From an uncultured Bacteroidota bacterium (GTDB lineage Bacteria > Bacteroidota > Bacteroidia > Chitinophagales > Saprospiraceae), in assembly GCA_902609095.1 (NCBI GenBank), contig CACLQQ010000009.1, positions 1-53,500 on the forward strand: 53,500 bases of DNA, written 5' to 3'. Shown here in pieces: positions 17,578 to 30,068 of the stretch. How positions within the stretch are numbered: the first letter of the stretch is position 1; each line of letters opens with the position of its first letter. The translations under genes were made by a program, and so were the position numbers. The notes beneath the pieces are model-generated. The model saw nothing but the letters and a program-made list of their open reading frames with translations, made no database searches and had not been told where the DNA came from.

Positions 17578-18591
17578 TTCTTGTAAACTATTAATTCTGT
17601 TGACAACATTCTCACTGATATTCATGTAAAATAGATTAATGTCTAAAATGTGGTAATTCTTGCGGGTAAAGAGGAAACTACCCGGAAACTTAGGCCTATT
17701 CACCCAAAGTAAACCATCATTGATTTGTGCTTCTACCAACTCTGGAAAGATTTTATCGAAATTTCTGAGGATCGAACCTTTGTTCTTTACCTTAGGCTCT
17801 AATACCGAAGAAGTCTGCCAACTCAAGGGATTCACAACAGCAATTTTACTTCCGCCTGTTGGATAATCTGGCTTATGACCTTTTCTAAATGTTCTCCATG
17901 ATATAAAGCAAGCGGTATCATCAGATGATTGGCAAACTGGTATGTGATCTAACTCTTCTCTTTGGACAGGTATACCTATAATGTATGCTGCCACCAATTT
18001 TTCAAGTAGTTCAGTACCGTCAAAATAATCTTTCAATAACACCTTAGCATGTCGAGTGCCTTGACTATGAGAGGCAATGATAATACTCCTTCCTTCATTT
18101 TCATAATCTAAATAATATCGGAATGCTCGACTTACATCTTCATAGGCTTTGTTTAAAGCCATCTCTCCTTTCATCCTATCCTCAGTATAAAAAGCTTCTA
18201 TGTGAGCCTGTCTATACCTCGGTGCATATACTCGACCTCCAGAATTGAACGCACTCGCTTGATAAAGTATAGTTGTTTTATCAGTCTTGTCGTTCAACTT
18301 CTGATCATCTATATCGGCATTCCAAGACAAATCACCCTTATAAGTGGTATAAGTAGTGGGATGAATAAAAAATATATCTACACCTGTATCCGAATCATTA
18401 GCTTTATCAGACGCAGGAATTCGATCTGAGGGATCTACAATTTCAGGATGTGCCGCCCAATACTTGATATTGCCATAATCTACTCGAGTAATCGTTTGAT
18501 CCATTAATTCATCCGTAGGATAAGATTTACAACCAATAGAGGCTAAAATTATAATTACCAATAGGAAGTTGAGCGGCTGAGATTTTAACAT
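17563..18591 (-). CDS. DUF3089 alpha/beta-hydrolase lipoprotein
   Basis: 342-residue exported protein with lipobox ASIGC (Cys21). It contains the DUF3089 pattern: VDIFFIHPTTYT, SAFNSGGRVYAPRYRQAH, the nucleophile elbow ASHSQGT (about residue 175), LVAAYIIGIPV and CFISWRTF. The family is predicted to act as a lipase or esterase; the substrate is unknown. The last 15 bases overlap the convergent end of the broken membrane gene. Intact. Confidence 0.85.
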   Translation of the reverse strand: MLKSQPLNFLLVIIILASIGCKSYPTDELMDQTITRVDYGNIKYWAAHPEIVDPSDRIPASDKANDSDTGVDIFFIHPTTYTTYKGDLSWNADIDDQKLNDKTDKTTILYQASAFNSGGRVYAPRYRQAHIEAFYTEDRMKGEMALNKAYEDVSRAFRYYLDYENEGRSIIIASHSQGTRHAKVLLKDYFDGTELLEKLVAAYIIGIPVQREELDHIPVCQSSDDTACFISWRTFRKGHKPDYPTGGSKIAVVNPLSWQTSSVLEPKVKNKGSILRNFDKIFPELVEAQINDGLLWVNRPKFPGSFLFTRKNYHILDINLFYMNISENVVNRINSLQESSAD

Positions 18592-18827
18592 TAGTTATAT
18601 TTTAATTTATTAATTAACCCCTGCACAACCATGATGTTTATTTACATTTATGACGGCTGTTGTACATGTTAGTCTTCGTTGATGATGTGATATGGCCATT
18701 GCCAACAGACATATTTATAACCAACCAAAAAATTCATAAGATTCAGTCTATCTCACTGAACTAACCAACCAGTGGTATCTCTAAGAATCCAAAAGTAGAG
18801 CAGTCGGCCAAACTGAATCTCATTACT

Positions 18828-20764
18828 GTGCCGAAAGCAACCCTTGTATTAACCATCTTATTGGTATTTGCTATGAGTGCAGCAAATACACTGACTGAGA
18901 AAACAGCTATCTATAAAGAGATAGAAGTTACTCTCAAACACATGACTCAGACTGCACAGCTAAGACAATTCACTTGGAAATCAAACGATGGAATTAGCAG
19001 CACGCTATCCTTTGAACCATTACAGCTCAAAAAGTCCAATAAAAATCAGCTAATTGAGCTGATTATACCACAATCATCTAATGAAGAATTGATACCACTA
19101 TTAAAAGAAGTAGCGGTCCTCTCTAAAAATAGGAGTTGGAATAAACTCAAATCCTGTAGAGGTATAGTTAAAGTACAATCTAATTCATGGGCTACCATAA
19201 ATATATCTGATAAGGCTATCAACGGAATTATTGCTTCTAACTACGAAAACACAATAATCGAGATGAAAGAAGCAGGTGATACAGAAATCTATGACAGCAG
19301 AAATAAATCACAGGTCGAATGGACCTGTGCTTCTCCTAAAGATAGCGAGCACCTACCGAATAAAGCCGTGGACTAACACTTAAAAATCAATCTGAAGCAG
19401 ATACCATCAGAGTTTATGTTTATTGTGACCATGCGTTATATGAATGGCAGGGTAACGATGTGAGTCAAACTATTAATTATGTCAACAGTTTGTTCAACGA
19501 TGTAGCGGCAATCTATCAAAACTAAGGTGTAACCTTGATATTTGAAGATATTCACGTCTGGACTACCTTAGACCCATTTGATAAAGAAGATAATCGAGAG
19601 GCGTTATATGACTTCCAAGATTATCTAAGTGAATCTTTCGATGCTGACTTTACCATTTTATTACCTGGATATGAGAAGTTAAGTGGTGGTTTAGCATTTG
19701 TAAATAGCCTTTGTCAAAAATCAAGAGCTTATTCATATGCCAATGTTAGAAGTAATGCTCAATCCAACAGTAGTTATTCATGGCAGACACATGTGGTGGC
19801 TCATGAATTTGGACATAATCTGGGCTCTCCACATACTTATGACTGCAAGTGGGGTCCATCTGGTAATCAAGCTTTAGATAATTGTTACACTAACTCTTGT
19901 GATCTCTCCCCCACTGCTGAAAGCGGCACAGTCATGAGTTATTGTCACCTATCAGGTCAAAATGGAGTGCACTTTAACTATGGATTTGATCAAGAATCAG
20001 GTGATACCATACGTGCAAGAATAGCCGAATGTCGAGGTATTATAGGAATAGATTGTACTTCGGCCATTACAATAGAGGTTGCTAATAAAGACAAGGTCCT
20101 GACAACATCTGGCCTTATAATGGGCAATGGTGCAAGCCAATCCGATACAGAACATGCGTAATGGTATCGATTCATCTCTAAATCTGATGGCTACATAAAC
20201 CTAGACTCCCACTTTCGAGGAGTTGACACTAGAGTTCATATATATGTTGGTTCTTGAGACAGTTTAGATCGAATAGCAACACAAGACGACAACTGCGATA
20301 TGAGTAATGGACTATTCTATGCTTCTAACATCGAGAACTTAGCGGTTGTGAAGGGTCAAACCTATTATATAGAATTGGATAATAGGTGGTCAACGAATGG
20401 GTTCAACTTTATTTTTAGGTATGACGTTGAAGAAGAATCTGTTGACTTATGTAATAACGGCATACTTGACGAAGGAGAAGAACAAATTGACTGTGGAGGA
20501 ACAGCTTGTATCTCATGCTCATCTTGTGAGTTGAGCTCATCAAACAGTTCTAATAATATTACAGGAATCTCAGAATTCAGATCGAATACGGTAGTATCTT
20601 ACAATGGGCTCATTTCATCGACAGGGAAAATGCTTATTTCATCTGCACAGAGTATAACATTTGAGGCGGGATTTGAAATCAATGCAGGAGGTATATCAAA
20701 TGCTATGATAGAGAGCTGCGTTGAATACTTCGATCGTATTACAGTGGAGTCCGATACGGAGTAG
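18828..20764 (+). pseudogene. Broken M12-type zinc metalloprotease (secreted)
   Basis: The first 182 codons give a leader (VLTILLVFAMSAANTLTEK, from a GTG or lost ATG) and a propeptide-like region. A frameshift near 19375 follows, then in a second frame EADTIRVYVYCDHALYEWQG, TAA at 19526, and the catalytic domain. That domain has the zinc site HEFGHNLGSPH (19801-19833) and the Met-turn GTVMSYCH. Further stops lie at 20159 (before WYRFISKSDG) and in YVGS-DSLDRI. The tail has a Cys-rich CNNGILDEGEEQIDCGG segment followed by a short repeat-like adhesive end. Zinc ligands are intact but the gene cannot make one chain. Confidence 0.85.
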
Positions 20765-20803
20765 TCCTAAGAATATACACTGCTAACCAGTTCTGTTTCA
20801 TAA

Positions 20804-21161
20804 TTAATCAAGTTGTAATACGTCATTTGGACTCTCGCAGAGAACTGCACTCTTACCTCTCATAGCTATAGGCGCCCTTAGTAAATGCGGATTTCGCTTG
20901 ATTCCATTAATCCATCCTTCTTCATCAAGTTCCTCACCACCTAACTTAGATTGATATTCTGGCAAAGCTTTATTGAACAGTCTTTTTGGTTCAATAGCTA
21001 ACCTGTTAATGATTCCCTGCCACATAGTTGAGCAAAGTTTGCTTGATCATAACTATATGATCTGATGTACGGCGATGGAGTCTTAGCGTAGGCCACCATT
21101 TTCGATCAGATACCGATGATGGATTGTAATAGATTAAGATTTCTCGAGGATTAGTAGTCAT
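20804..21161 (-). pseudogene. Broken ArsC/Spx-family protein
   Basis: Begins MTTNPREILIYYNPSSVSDRK (ATG 21159-21161), the thioredoxin-like ArsC fold opening; the usual catalytic Cys is replaced (YNPSSVS). Two frameshifts follow: the middle reads MVAYAKTPSPYIRSYSYDQANFA in a second frame, then TMWQGIINRLAIEPKRLFN in a third. The end (GEELDEEGWINGIKRNPHLLRAPIAMRG) is the conserved ArsC-family C-terminus. Total about 119 codons, the normal size. Confidence 0.8.
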
Positions 21162-21230
21162 ATTATCTATTTTCCAAAACAATAATATGTTGTTCCAACA
21201 TTTTAAGTATAACAAAATAATCACTTTGCT

Positions 21231-24200
21231 TTAATCAAAATTATCGAAATATTTAGTCGCTAAAATCATAGATCTAACCAATCTTATATCGTTAATTCTT
21301 AACTCATAAAATACTTGACCAGATATCTGTCCTAATATTTTTTCAATCTATAACAATCTGATGATTTCCCTCTTCATAGGCATTTTTATGTTCAAGCAAT
21401 AAACGTCCATCTCTTTTATAAAACCTAAGGGAAACAGACTTAGTATGAGATAGATAAATCGGGATTGTAGTATAATCAACAAAAGGATTCGGCTCATTCT
21501 AGAACATATTATCCGATTGATCTGGATCTGTTAATTCTTTATCTATGAATTCAAGCGCTACGCCATAACTAATTCTTATTATAATCATATAAGCGATTGG
21601 AGAATTGACCATTCAGCCTAATAGCTTCAACTATGCTACCAGAACCATGTGGTGATACGATCAAAGAAATGAGCGATCCATCATTTACAGATATAGCGTT
21701 AGGGTCTGTCCAAACCATATTGATTATATCCAGCGTTGGCGTAATCCAGCAATCTTCGATTATTGAATTCTATTTGATTAGAGACCAATCCAACAACCTC
21801 AAACTCTCCCATCAACGATATGTGTATAGCTGAGAGATCTATAGATTCAACATGACTTATTGGTATTATAGCCTCCTCTCCTTCCATAAGTTCTATTGAA
21901 AGTATTTGCATTACTTTATAAAAATCAGATCTACTCCTGGCCTTATTCTTATTAGTGATTGCATTACCTGATAAGTGCCCAATCTTGATACCTATCCAGT
22001 CTTCACCCATTCTATGATGAGCTAACTCTTCAATCACAATTCGCTCCTTATAGTAAAAAGGGTCACTTTCATTCAATCCAGGTTCCGCTGGGATGAATAC
22101 CCAACTCGTATTATGAGTAAAATCATTAATTTGACCCAATAAGAACTTTCTCAACTGTGCTAAATCTACTGCTGATACTTTCCCATCGCCATTAATATCC
22201 GCTGCTCTTAATTTATCGAGATCAGATATATCCTCCATACCCAGTAGATATTTCTGAATCATAACCATATCTAACGCACTCACCCCATTTAACGGATCGT
22301 CGTTTTTGTGGGCCTCAATCTTATAAGACAGGTACATTTCATTAGCCTTGAATGTATACCGTCCGTCTATGTTTTTATAAGTTTCTTGCTCAGTATCACT
22401 TCTGATTAAAACATTCTCAATCATATCTCGTGTCATCGTGAATACTTCTCCTCCTATATCTGCCAGCTCATTAAATTCACAAGGACCAAGAGTAGCACCA
22501 AGGGCAAGTAATTCTTCTTGTTGAACTCGATCAATAGAAATAGTCTCACCATCAATACAAATTATGAAGTCTTGATCTATACAATCTGGAATCCCATCTT
22601 CATCTAAATCAGATACATCGATCTGCCCCCTGCATGGACAGCCCTCAATCATACTATCTCCAATTGTACATGGATCGCCATCATCAAAACTCACAGATTC
22701 TTCTTTAGTTAATTAATTAACCCATGCATCCGTCTCGGCATAATTACCAAACTGATCAGAGATTCTTACGGTAACTTTTATACGTTGACCCAGATCACCA
22801 AAACAAAAGAAAATTTAATCTCTGAAGATTTCAGAAACCGTGATTTCTCCATCATTATTTTGATCTTCTCCACTGAGATCTTCACCCCATTTATCTCTGA
22901 GCTCCCAAACGCTTAGATCCCAATGGAAGTAATCTGATAAATTTCTGATGATCTAGCTATTTGCACAGTGATCAGACCACAAGCATCAGCACTGTTTACA
23001 TCAAATAGATCAGCTGTCAGCCATGAAGAGCTTTCGTTGTAAAAGAAAGATTCAATTCTGTAGTCGTAATTGGTATAGGTAGCACTTCGTCCTTCACGAT
23101 TACATGAATGGTGTCTTGAGATACGTTGCCAAATGCATCTGTTACTTCTATCGATATGTAATGAATTCCTGATGATATATCCTGAATGAATAAACGATCA
23201 CTGCTGTAGTCACCTATGATTATGTCGGGGTCTGAATCACATAGATCACTTACCATTACATAAGATGGTAAATCTATATCGCCATCACAAGAGCGCCCCG
23301 CTAAAGTGACAGTAATAGTATCAGTTGTTTTAGTGATGGAAGGAGCCTCTTTATCAATGATATATATGCTGTGTATATTCTCTAACAATATCAGTACACC
23401 AATCAACTGTAGACCATTGACGGAGTATCTTAAGACTACCAAAAGCACAAATATTATCATCAGATTGATCAGTATAGATTGTTACAACTTGACATATATT
23501 CACGGAGTGATCCTCATTAATTAATATTGGAATCGAATCTCCATCATTAATCAAGATTGGGATCGAACCAATATCTTGGGGATCATATCCATCAAACACG
23601 CCAAGTTAGCAAGGTCTTCTGGAAATTGAATTAGTCCAATATTCAGAGGATCAATCTTAATAATCGCTGTATCTAAGGCAAAAGTACCTCGTGCAGCAGA
23701 TAATGAATAAATCCGCCCGATTAATCCAGACCCACAGGAAACACTCTCAAAAATTTGGTCATCTATTAGCAACTTTCCTTCGGCCAAGCATAACTGTTCC
23801 GTCATCAGTGAATCAAATCCCATACCATCCAGAATCAATTCACCTGCCTTGAAAGCCTTAATTAACTCTGAGCTCTCTAAATGAGCACTAATAAGCTCAA
23901 CTGCATCTTGATAAAAATTTAGTCGTGAAGTTGATTTATGTTCAGCATTAACAAAGGACCAACAGAGAGTCTGACCCGTACAGGGATGTATCAATTTAAC
24001 CTCGAGTAGTTCGGATAGATCATAGGAGCTTACATCATCCAAGTTAAAAATTACCCTTACCGATCTACCACTTCTAATACATAATCGTTTATACCTGAAA
24101 CATTATTCAGCGTTAACATAGAAGGACTCAACCTTAATGAACAATCAGCTCCTATCGTCAGTTTGATATCATTGATGCAACTGCCTCTTTCTTCCAGTAT

Positions 24201-26958
24201 TGGTTCACAACCACTTCATAGGACCCTCCACAATTCATCATGTCAGATATTGTGAAAATATAAGTCCCAAAGTCTTCATCCTGAGGATTGTCAATGCTAA
24301 GAATTTCAGATCTCGACATAGTATCACCATTGAACCTCCAAGTATAGCTTACTGGCCCATTATTAGAAGAAGCAATCACAACTACATCTATATCTTTTCC
24401 ATCACAGTACGGTCTGTTATCTTCGATCATAAAATCAAAAGAGAAATCACATAATGCTTCTTGAACAAGTATCCCTGCTTCATCTATATCATCTTCTTTA
24501 GGATCCTCATTATCGGGAGTACTATCCTGATCAAAGGCAGGTTCATCCTCACCATCTTCATCTGTAGTAAATATGATTTCTGCCAAATTGAGAATAGAAC
24601 TTAATGATGCAGGATTTTCAATAATCATTTGGATTGATAGGATTAGCGAATCTTCTAAAGCAATAACTTCAATTGGCATTGACTCTGCATTGACATTCCA
24701 GTTATCATTCATATCTGTGACATAACTTATACCATCTAAAATAATATCTCTCACGAGGATATCAAATGCTGGGACAGAACCCTGATTAATTACACTGATG
24801 AGATATTCAACCGTATCTCCTATACTAAAAATAGGACCTCCAACAACACGCTTAGTCAATGCCAAATCGAAATCAACACAATAGAAGTCTAAGCTATATG
24901 TTCCGCATGAAGCATAACAAGAAGACTCTGTTATTATACCTAAGGACTCATCTATTTCCAGCTGACTTGTGAATGACGTAAGCTCGTGATTAGCAATTGA
25001 AAATAATTCTATGGTCAGTTCACCATCTGACATTTCCTGATTGAACAATCCAGTCTGGTTGTAACCTTGAATAAGCCCTATTTCATCAGTTAGTACATAT
25101 ACGTAAGTGCTACTACTGGATGGACGACCACCGTGTAGTGGTAATGGCTGGGCTTGAGCAAATATACACTGATCATCTAATGTGCAGATATATCCAGGCT
25201 GGTTGAGTCCATTATTCGTTTCGATCCCACATAAGACTTCATCAACATCTAAATTATCCTTAGATCCATTATCAATTGACTCTAATGCCACACTGATGCT
25301 CCGTTCTTGATTCTCAGGAGGAATCTGAAAAGGACCAAACACCACACTACAGGGAAGTTGATTAGGATCTACATAGAATTGTAAAAGATCTACACCTTCT
25401 GTAGAAATCTCAAAATTCTCTTGTCTACCACTTTCTTGAAGATCAGTATCGTTAAAAATCGCACTTAACAAGGAAGCTACCCTGTTCGGCAGGTTTGCCA
25501 TCAGCAGAATTGCTGCATACAGGGACAACCTCGTTCGTAATTAACGTAATCGATTAAAGATGTCTGAGCTAAGCTGTCCAAACTTATACTCCAGAATAAT
25601 GCCATGTGGATATAGCACAATAGATGAGTATAGGGCATACGGGATGCCTTCATAGTTGTAGTTTCCGTATGTAATATTTAGAGACCAGTAAGGCTCCACC
25701 CTTTAGGGGTGCAGCCAGCAGTCTTATAATTCTCTATTTATTCTCTTACTCATTACCTGTCCAAGGGAATGTTCCACACTCAACGCTGTTGATCGTGATT
25801 GTTATAGAATTACTCTATTAATCACACTCGCCTTCAGGATCAGATGATGTTAAGGTCAGGGTTACACTTCCACTCTGCTTATCAGCAGCACTTGGCACAT
25901 ATGCCATTGCGCTCACATATGAAGTTCCTCCTGTGAATGAACCTGTTACTGAGGTAGAACCACCACTTATATCACCGTCCAACTCTACCTCTGCAGCAGA
26001 ACAGATAGTCTCATTCCTGCCTGCATCAACTGCAACTTCCGGATCTACAGTTATTATGATATTAATAGTATCACCTCTACATCCATCGGCACTAATTGGG
26101 GCAACTTAACAGATCACACTATCTGAACTTGATCCAGTATTTTCATATATATCATTGGCTAAACTATCAGCAGTAATATAACCTACTGAAGTTTGTGAAA
26201 TAACAGTTAGACCCTTCTCATTTATGGATATTAACTCAAAGCTATCCGTTCCAACTGAGCCTGGTGCCAATGTGAGTATTAATCCTATTGGGCTATCACT
26301 ACATACCGTATCATCTAAGTCATCTCCTAACTCTAAAGAAACTACAAAAGATAAGGCATCCCCGTAGGTAAGAAATGTATAGGCATATACCTAATAGTCT
26401 CCATTTACCAATCCTGTGAAATGACCGGTAGTACTTGTATCTATTGAAGCACCTATTTCTCAGGTAGTATCTGTCAGAAAGTATAGATATACGTTCTTTC
26501 TATTGTACGGCGCAACAGTCGAAACGATAGTCCCACAATCAAGACCTGCTTGTGTATAATCACAGGAAGCTTCATTAAAGTCCATGTCACCATCATTATC
26601 AGTATCTACACATAGGGCGTCTCATACAATAATGGGTTCTAAGGTATCTGGAGTTCCAGCGGGACTCACAATGACCATTACTAATATCGTATCAAGACCG
26701 TTTTTACACTTATTGATCCACTCAGAAAAGAAGAAGACCCAGTAATACCAGAGCTTAAACACCATCAACAATTATATTATAAGTAGAGTCGACAGATAAA
26801 CCTGTAACATCGATAGCATATGTTTCATCCGTGCCAATTCCGTAACAGGTGGAAAGAGCTTCTACTTGCGTATGTGCTTTATTGCTGGAGACAAGGTAAA
26901 GTACGACCGTAATGATAGCCATGACAGGCTTACCGAAATAAGAGTAAAATTCATTCAT
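21231..26958 (-). pseudogene. Wreck of a giant T9SS/dockerin surface protein (third paralogue)
   Basis: The gene starts at 26958 with a leader (MNEFYSYFGKPVMAIITVVLYL...). Many frameshifts and stops follow. Pieces that can be read in order: a PKD-like segment (SGGSTSVTGSFTGGTSYVSA, near 25900); a DUF11 repeat (FDLALTKRVVGGPIFSIGDTV, near 24850) in a 456-codon open piece; a HYR/Ig-like piece (ISIEVTDAFGNVSQDTIHVI, near 23130); and a dockerin-like pair (DMVMIQKYLLGM...AADINGDGKVSAVDLAQLRKF, 22290-22130). The last is a T9SS type A tail (NEPNPFVDYTTIPIYLS... near 21500, then SGQVFYELRINDIRLV). The architecture matches the intact proteins at 31619-35758 and 39704-44431. Intact it would have been about 1900 residues. 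Confidence 0.85.
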
Positions 26959-27116
26959 TTTGATCTTGCCTTGTGCGGTTTATGTATAGTTCACGTAGAT
27001 GGCAAATAACTCCTGACATTAAGGTGAAATGTATGTTCTTATTCTACTTAGGCTATATTATAAATAAATATATGATTTATACATATATAAGTAAAAAATA
27101 ATATGACAATTTATGC

Positions 27117-28583
27117 TTAGTAGGCTTTTGCAAATAATACCCTCCCAAAAGAGGGCTTTCCAGTAAGTACATCTTTCCCTGACTCTTTAACTTGATCATG
27201 AGGAATACATCTAATGGTAGCTTTAGTTAGCTCTTTGATTTTTAGCTCAGATTCTATGGTCGCATCCCAATGGGCTGAAACAAATCCAGCCTTGTCCTCT
27301 AAAACTTCTTTGAATGTATCAAAATCATTAACCTCCGTAATATGGTCATCCCTATATTTTTTGGATCTGTTAAATAGGTTGTCTTGTATATCGACTAAGA
27401 GCTGCTCAACATACTTAGCTATGCCATCCAAATTAATTGATGACTTTTCTTTAGTATCTCTGCGAGCAACCTCAACGACTCCATTTGCTAAGTCTCTCTT
27501 ACCTATGCCTATTCTTACAGGCACCCCTTTCATTTCGTACTCTGCAAACTTGAAGCCGGGTCTTTTCTTCTTATCCTTGTCAATAAGAACCGAAATGCCC
27601 AATGCTAACAATTCGGTCACAATTCGATCAGCAACCTCCATAATCTCTCGTTGAGGCTTAGGAATCGGCACAATGACGACTTGAGTTGGCGCTAACTTAG
27701 GTGGTAATACCAATCCTTCATCATCAGAGTGAGTCATGATCAACCCACCAACTAAACGAGTAGATACTCCCCAGGAAGTTGCCCATACATAATCTTCCTT
27801 GTTATTATTATCAGCAAATGTCACATCAAAGGCCTTTGCAAAATTTTGACCTAAGAAATGTGAAGTTCCAGCTTGAAGTGCTCGACCATCTTGCATTAGA
27901 GCTTCTATTGTATAAGTCTCTTCTGCACCAGCAAAGCGTTCATTTGCAGTTTTGGCCCCTTTAATCACTGGCATAGCCATATAATCTTCAGCAAATCTTG
28001 CATAGAGTTCATGAATCATCTGAGATTCCTCAACGGCCTCTGATTTAGTGGCATGAGCGGTATGTCCCTCTTGCCATAAGAACTCTGCGGTTCTCAAAAA
28101 AGGCCTAGTTCTCATTTCCCATCTAACAACATTAGCCCATTGATTAATTAATAATGGTAAATCTCTATACGACTGAATCCAATCCTTATAGGTATTCCAT
28201 ATAATTGTTTCAGATGTTGGTCGAACGATCAACTCTTCTTCTAATCTTGCATCCGGATCTACTACGACTCCCGAACCATCAGGATTATTCATAAGCCTAT
28301 GATGAGTTACTACAGCACATTCTTTAGCAAAGCCTTCAACATGATCAGCTTCTTTGCTCAAAAAGCTCTTAGGTATAAAAAGTGGAAAATAGGCATTCAC
28401 ATGTCCAGTCTGTTTGAACATCCGATCAAGCTGATCTTTCATGTTTTCCCATATGGCAAAACCTGTTGGCTTAATTACCATACACCCTCTCACAGCAGAA
28501 TTGTCAGCCAAACCTGCTTTTTTAACTATATCCAAATACCATTGTGAGTAGTTTTCGCCCCTTGAAGTGATCTCCTTTGCCAT
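27117..28583 (-). CDS. proS: Prolyl-tRNA synthetase, short archaeal/eukaryal type
   Basis: 488-residue class II enzyme charging tRNA-Pro in the cytoplasm. Motifs visible: the N-terminal [17 protein letters not shown], motif 2 region ([26 protein letters not shown]), [20 protein letters not shown], motif 3 ([18 protein letters not shown]), and an anticodon-binding domain (VVIVPIPKP...). It ends [10 protein letters not shown], as in the short type that lacks the editing insertion and ends in a C-terminal Tyr. Intact and transcribed away from the RS-rich secreted protein gene. Confidence 0.95.
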   Translation of the reverse strand: MAKEITSRGENYSQWYLDIVKKAGLADNSAVRGCMVIKPTGFAIWENMKDQLDRMFKQTGHVNAYFPLFIPKSFLSKEADHVEGFAKECAVVTHHRLMNNPDGSGVVVDPDARLEEELIVRPTSETIIWNTYKDWIQSYRDLPLLINQWANVVRWEMRTRPFLRTAEFLWQEGHTAHATKSEAVEESQMIHELYARFAEDYMAMPVIKGAKTANERFAGAEETYTIEALMQDGRALQAGTSHFLGQNFAKAFDVTFADNNNKEDYVWATSWGVSTRLVGGLIMTHSDDEGLVLPPKLAPTQVVIVPIPKPQREIMEVADRIVTELLALGISVLIDKDKKKRPGFKFAEYEMKGVPVRIGIGKRDLANGVVEVARRDTKEKSSINLDGIAKYVEQLLVDIQDNLFNRSKKYRDDHITEVNDFDTFKEVLEDKAGFVSAHWDATIESELKIKELTKATIRCIPHDQVKESGKDVLTGKPSFGRVLFAKAY

Positions 28584-28799
28584 GCTAATTGTTAAAATCC
28601 AAGTAAATCTGTTAAAATTCGGACTTCTTAGAATAAGATTTCGTCCTACATGTAGATATGCAGATAGAAAAGTCTAAAAAAGTTAGAATTTTCTAAAATC
28701 TGCTGTTTAAATAATTATTAACGGTTCAATAAGCTCAAAAGTAATAAATTGCAATGGCACAGAACGAAGAACCGTAACAAGCGATAAAAATTAGTAGCT

Positions 28800-29942
28800 A
28801 TGAAAAAAATTAAATTTCTCCCATTCTTGACACTCTTGCTGAGTTTTTTCATCGTTAATGTATATGCACAGTTCGATGATCTATACTATGATGCTTCAAT
28901 TGATGATAGTCCTTATGACTATGCGTATGATGAACCAGAATCGGATTATACCTACTATAAAGAGGATAATTCATTGAGTGATTATGACACTGATGACTAC
29001 GATGACTATACCAATTATTATAGCAATGATTACGATATAGATGCATATCAGTATACTAATAGATTAGATAGATACAGGTTGGCAGCATTTGCTACTAACT
29101 ATTATGGGCCTAACTTCTTTTTTGGATACGGTAATAATTTCTACAGAAATATAAATCGTCAGTTAGCGAATGATAGATTCTTCGCGATGTACATGAGGAA
29201 CGCTTTGTTATTTGGTCCATCATATACTCGTCTAAGGTCTGTATATGGCCCTTATTCAGATCCATTCTCATCATTCTATTCACCTTTCGGAGTTAATAGA
29301 GGTTCCGGGATAAGTATTGGAGTAGGTAATGGCTGGAATCGCGGCTTTGGGTTCAATAGAGGTTTTGGTGGTGGATTTGCAAACGCTGGTTTCGGTGGTG
29401 GATATTTATGTCCTCCATATGGTTTTAACACTGCGATAATAAATAATAATTTAAATATTACTAATAGAAATTCGATTGGAACAAATGTCAACAGAGTAAG
29501 CAGCTCAAGAGCAACAAACTCTACAACAAGGTCTAATGCCATCTCAAGAAGAACCGTTGATACTAAAGCCACAAGAGCAAATGTGAGAAGTGTATCAGCA
29601 AGAGGAGATAGAGGCACGGCAAGAAATACAGTTTCATCGAGAAGTGCAGAAAGAGCAGTAAGATCAAATGCGAACACAAGAGCTTCATCAAGAGCACTAA
29701 GAACGAATTCTAATAGTGGAGTTTCGTCAAGATCTGTAAGATCTACACAATCTAATAGTAGTTCGAGAATTTCAAATTCAAGTTCAAGTTCAAGAAGATC
29801 ATCATTCTCTCCTTCCAGATCAAGTAGAAGAAGCAGTTTCTCAGGATCTTCTTCCAGATCAAGTAGACCTTCATCTATTAGCAGATCGTCAGGAAGTTCT
29901 TCTTCCAGGTCGTCCAGCAGTAGAAGTGTTAGAAGACCCTAG
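28800..29942 (+). CDS. Secreted low-complexity protein with Ser/Arg-rich tail
   Basis: 380 residues; signal peptide MKKIKFLPFLTLLLSFFIVNVYAQ. Residues 25-85 are rich in Asp and Tyr (DDLYYDASIDDSPYDYAYDE). Residues 85-165 form a folded-looking Phe/Tyr/Asn region, and 165-200 are Gly-rich (NRGFGFNRGFGGGF). From about 215 to the end Ser and Arg dominate (SSSRRSSFSPSRSSRRSSFS). The acidic head and strongly basic tail suggest self-association or binding to polyanions, but no family is recognised. It lies between divergent proS and the OmpP1-type porin, with its own terminator. Confidence 0.8.
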   Translation: MKKIKFLPFLTLLLSFFIVNVYAQFDDLYYDASIDDSPYDYAYDEPESDYTYYKEDNSLSDYDTDDYDDYTNYYSNDYDIDAYQYTNRLDRYRLAAFATNYYGPNFFFGYGNNFYRNINRQLANDRFFAMYMRNALLFGPSYTRLRSVYGPYSDPFSSFYSPFGVNRGSGISIGVGNGWNRGFGFNRGFGGGFANAGFGGGYLCPPYGFNTAIINNNLNITNRNSIGTNVNRVSSSRATNSTTRSNAISRRTVDTKATRANVRSVSARGDRGTARNTVSSRSAERAVRSNANTRASSRALRTNSNSGVSSRSVRSTQSNSSSRISNSSSSSRRSSFSPSRSSRRSSFSGSSSRSSRPSSISRSSGSSSSRSSSSRSVRRP

Positions 29943-29969
29943 CAGCCGAATACTTTTTGCAGATATAAA

Positions 29970-30003
29970 TGGGTGGTGGCATGAGCTGCCACCCATTTTT
30001 TTT
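29970..30003 (+). terminator. Intrinsic terminator of the RS-rich protein gene
   Basis: Stem TGGGTGGTGGCA with TGCCACCCA (one small bulge) around the loop TGAGC, followed directly by eight T. Lies 27 bases after the stop codon. Confidence 0.85.
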
Positions 30004-30068
30004 GAATTCAAATAGCCCTTATTAATTCACCATCTCTTTTCTTTGATCAGAGAAAATTAAGATTGTTA

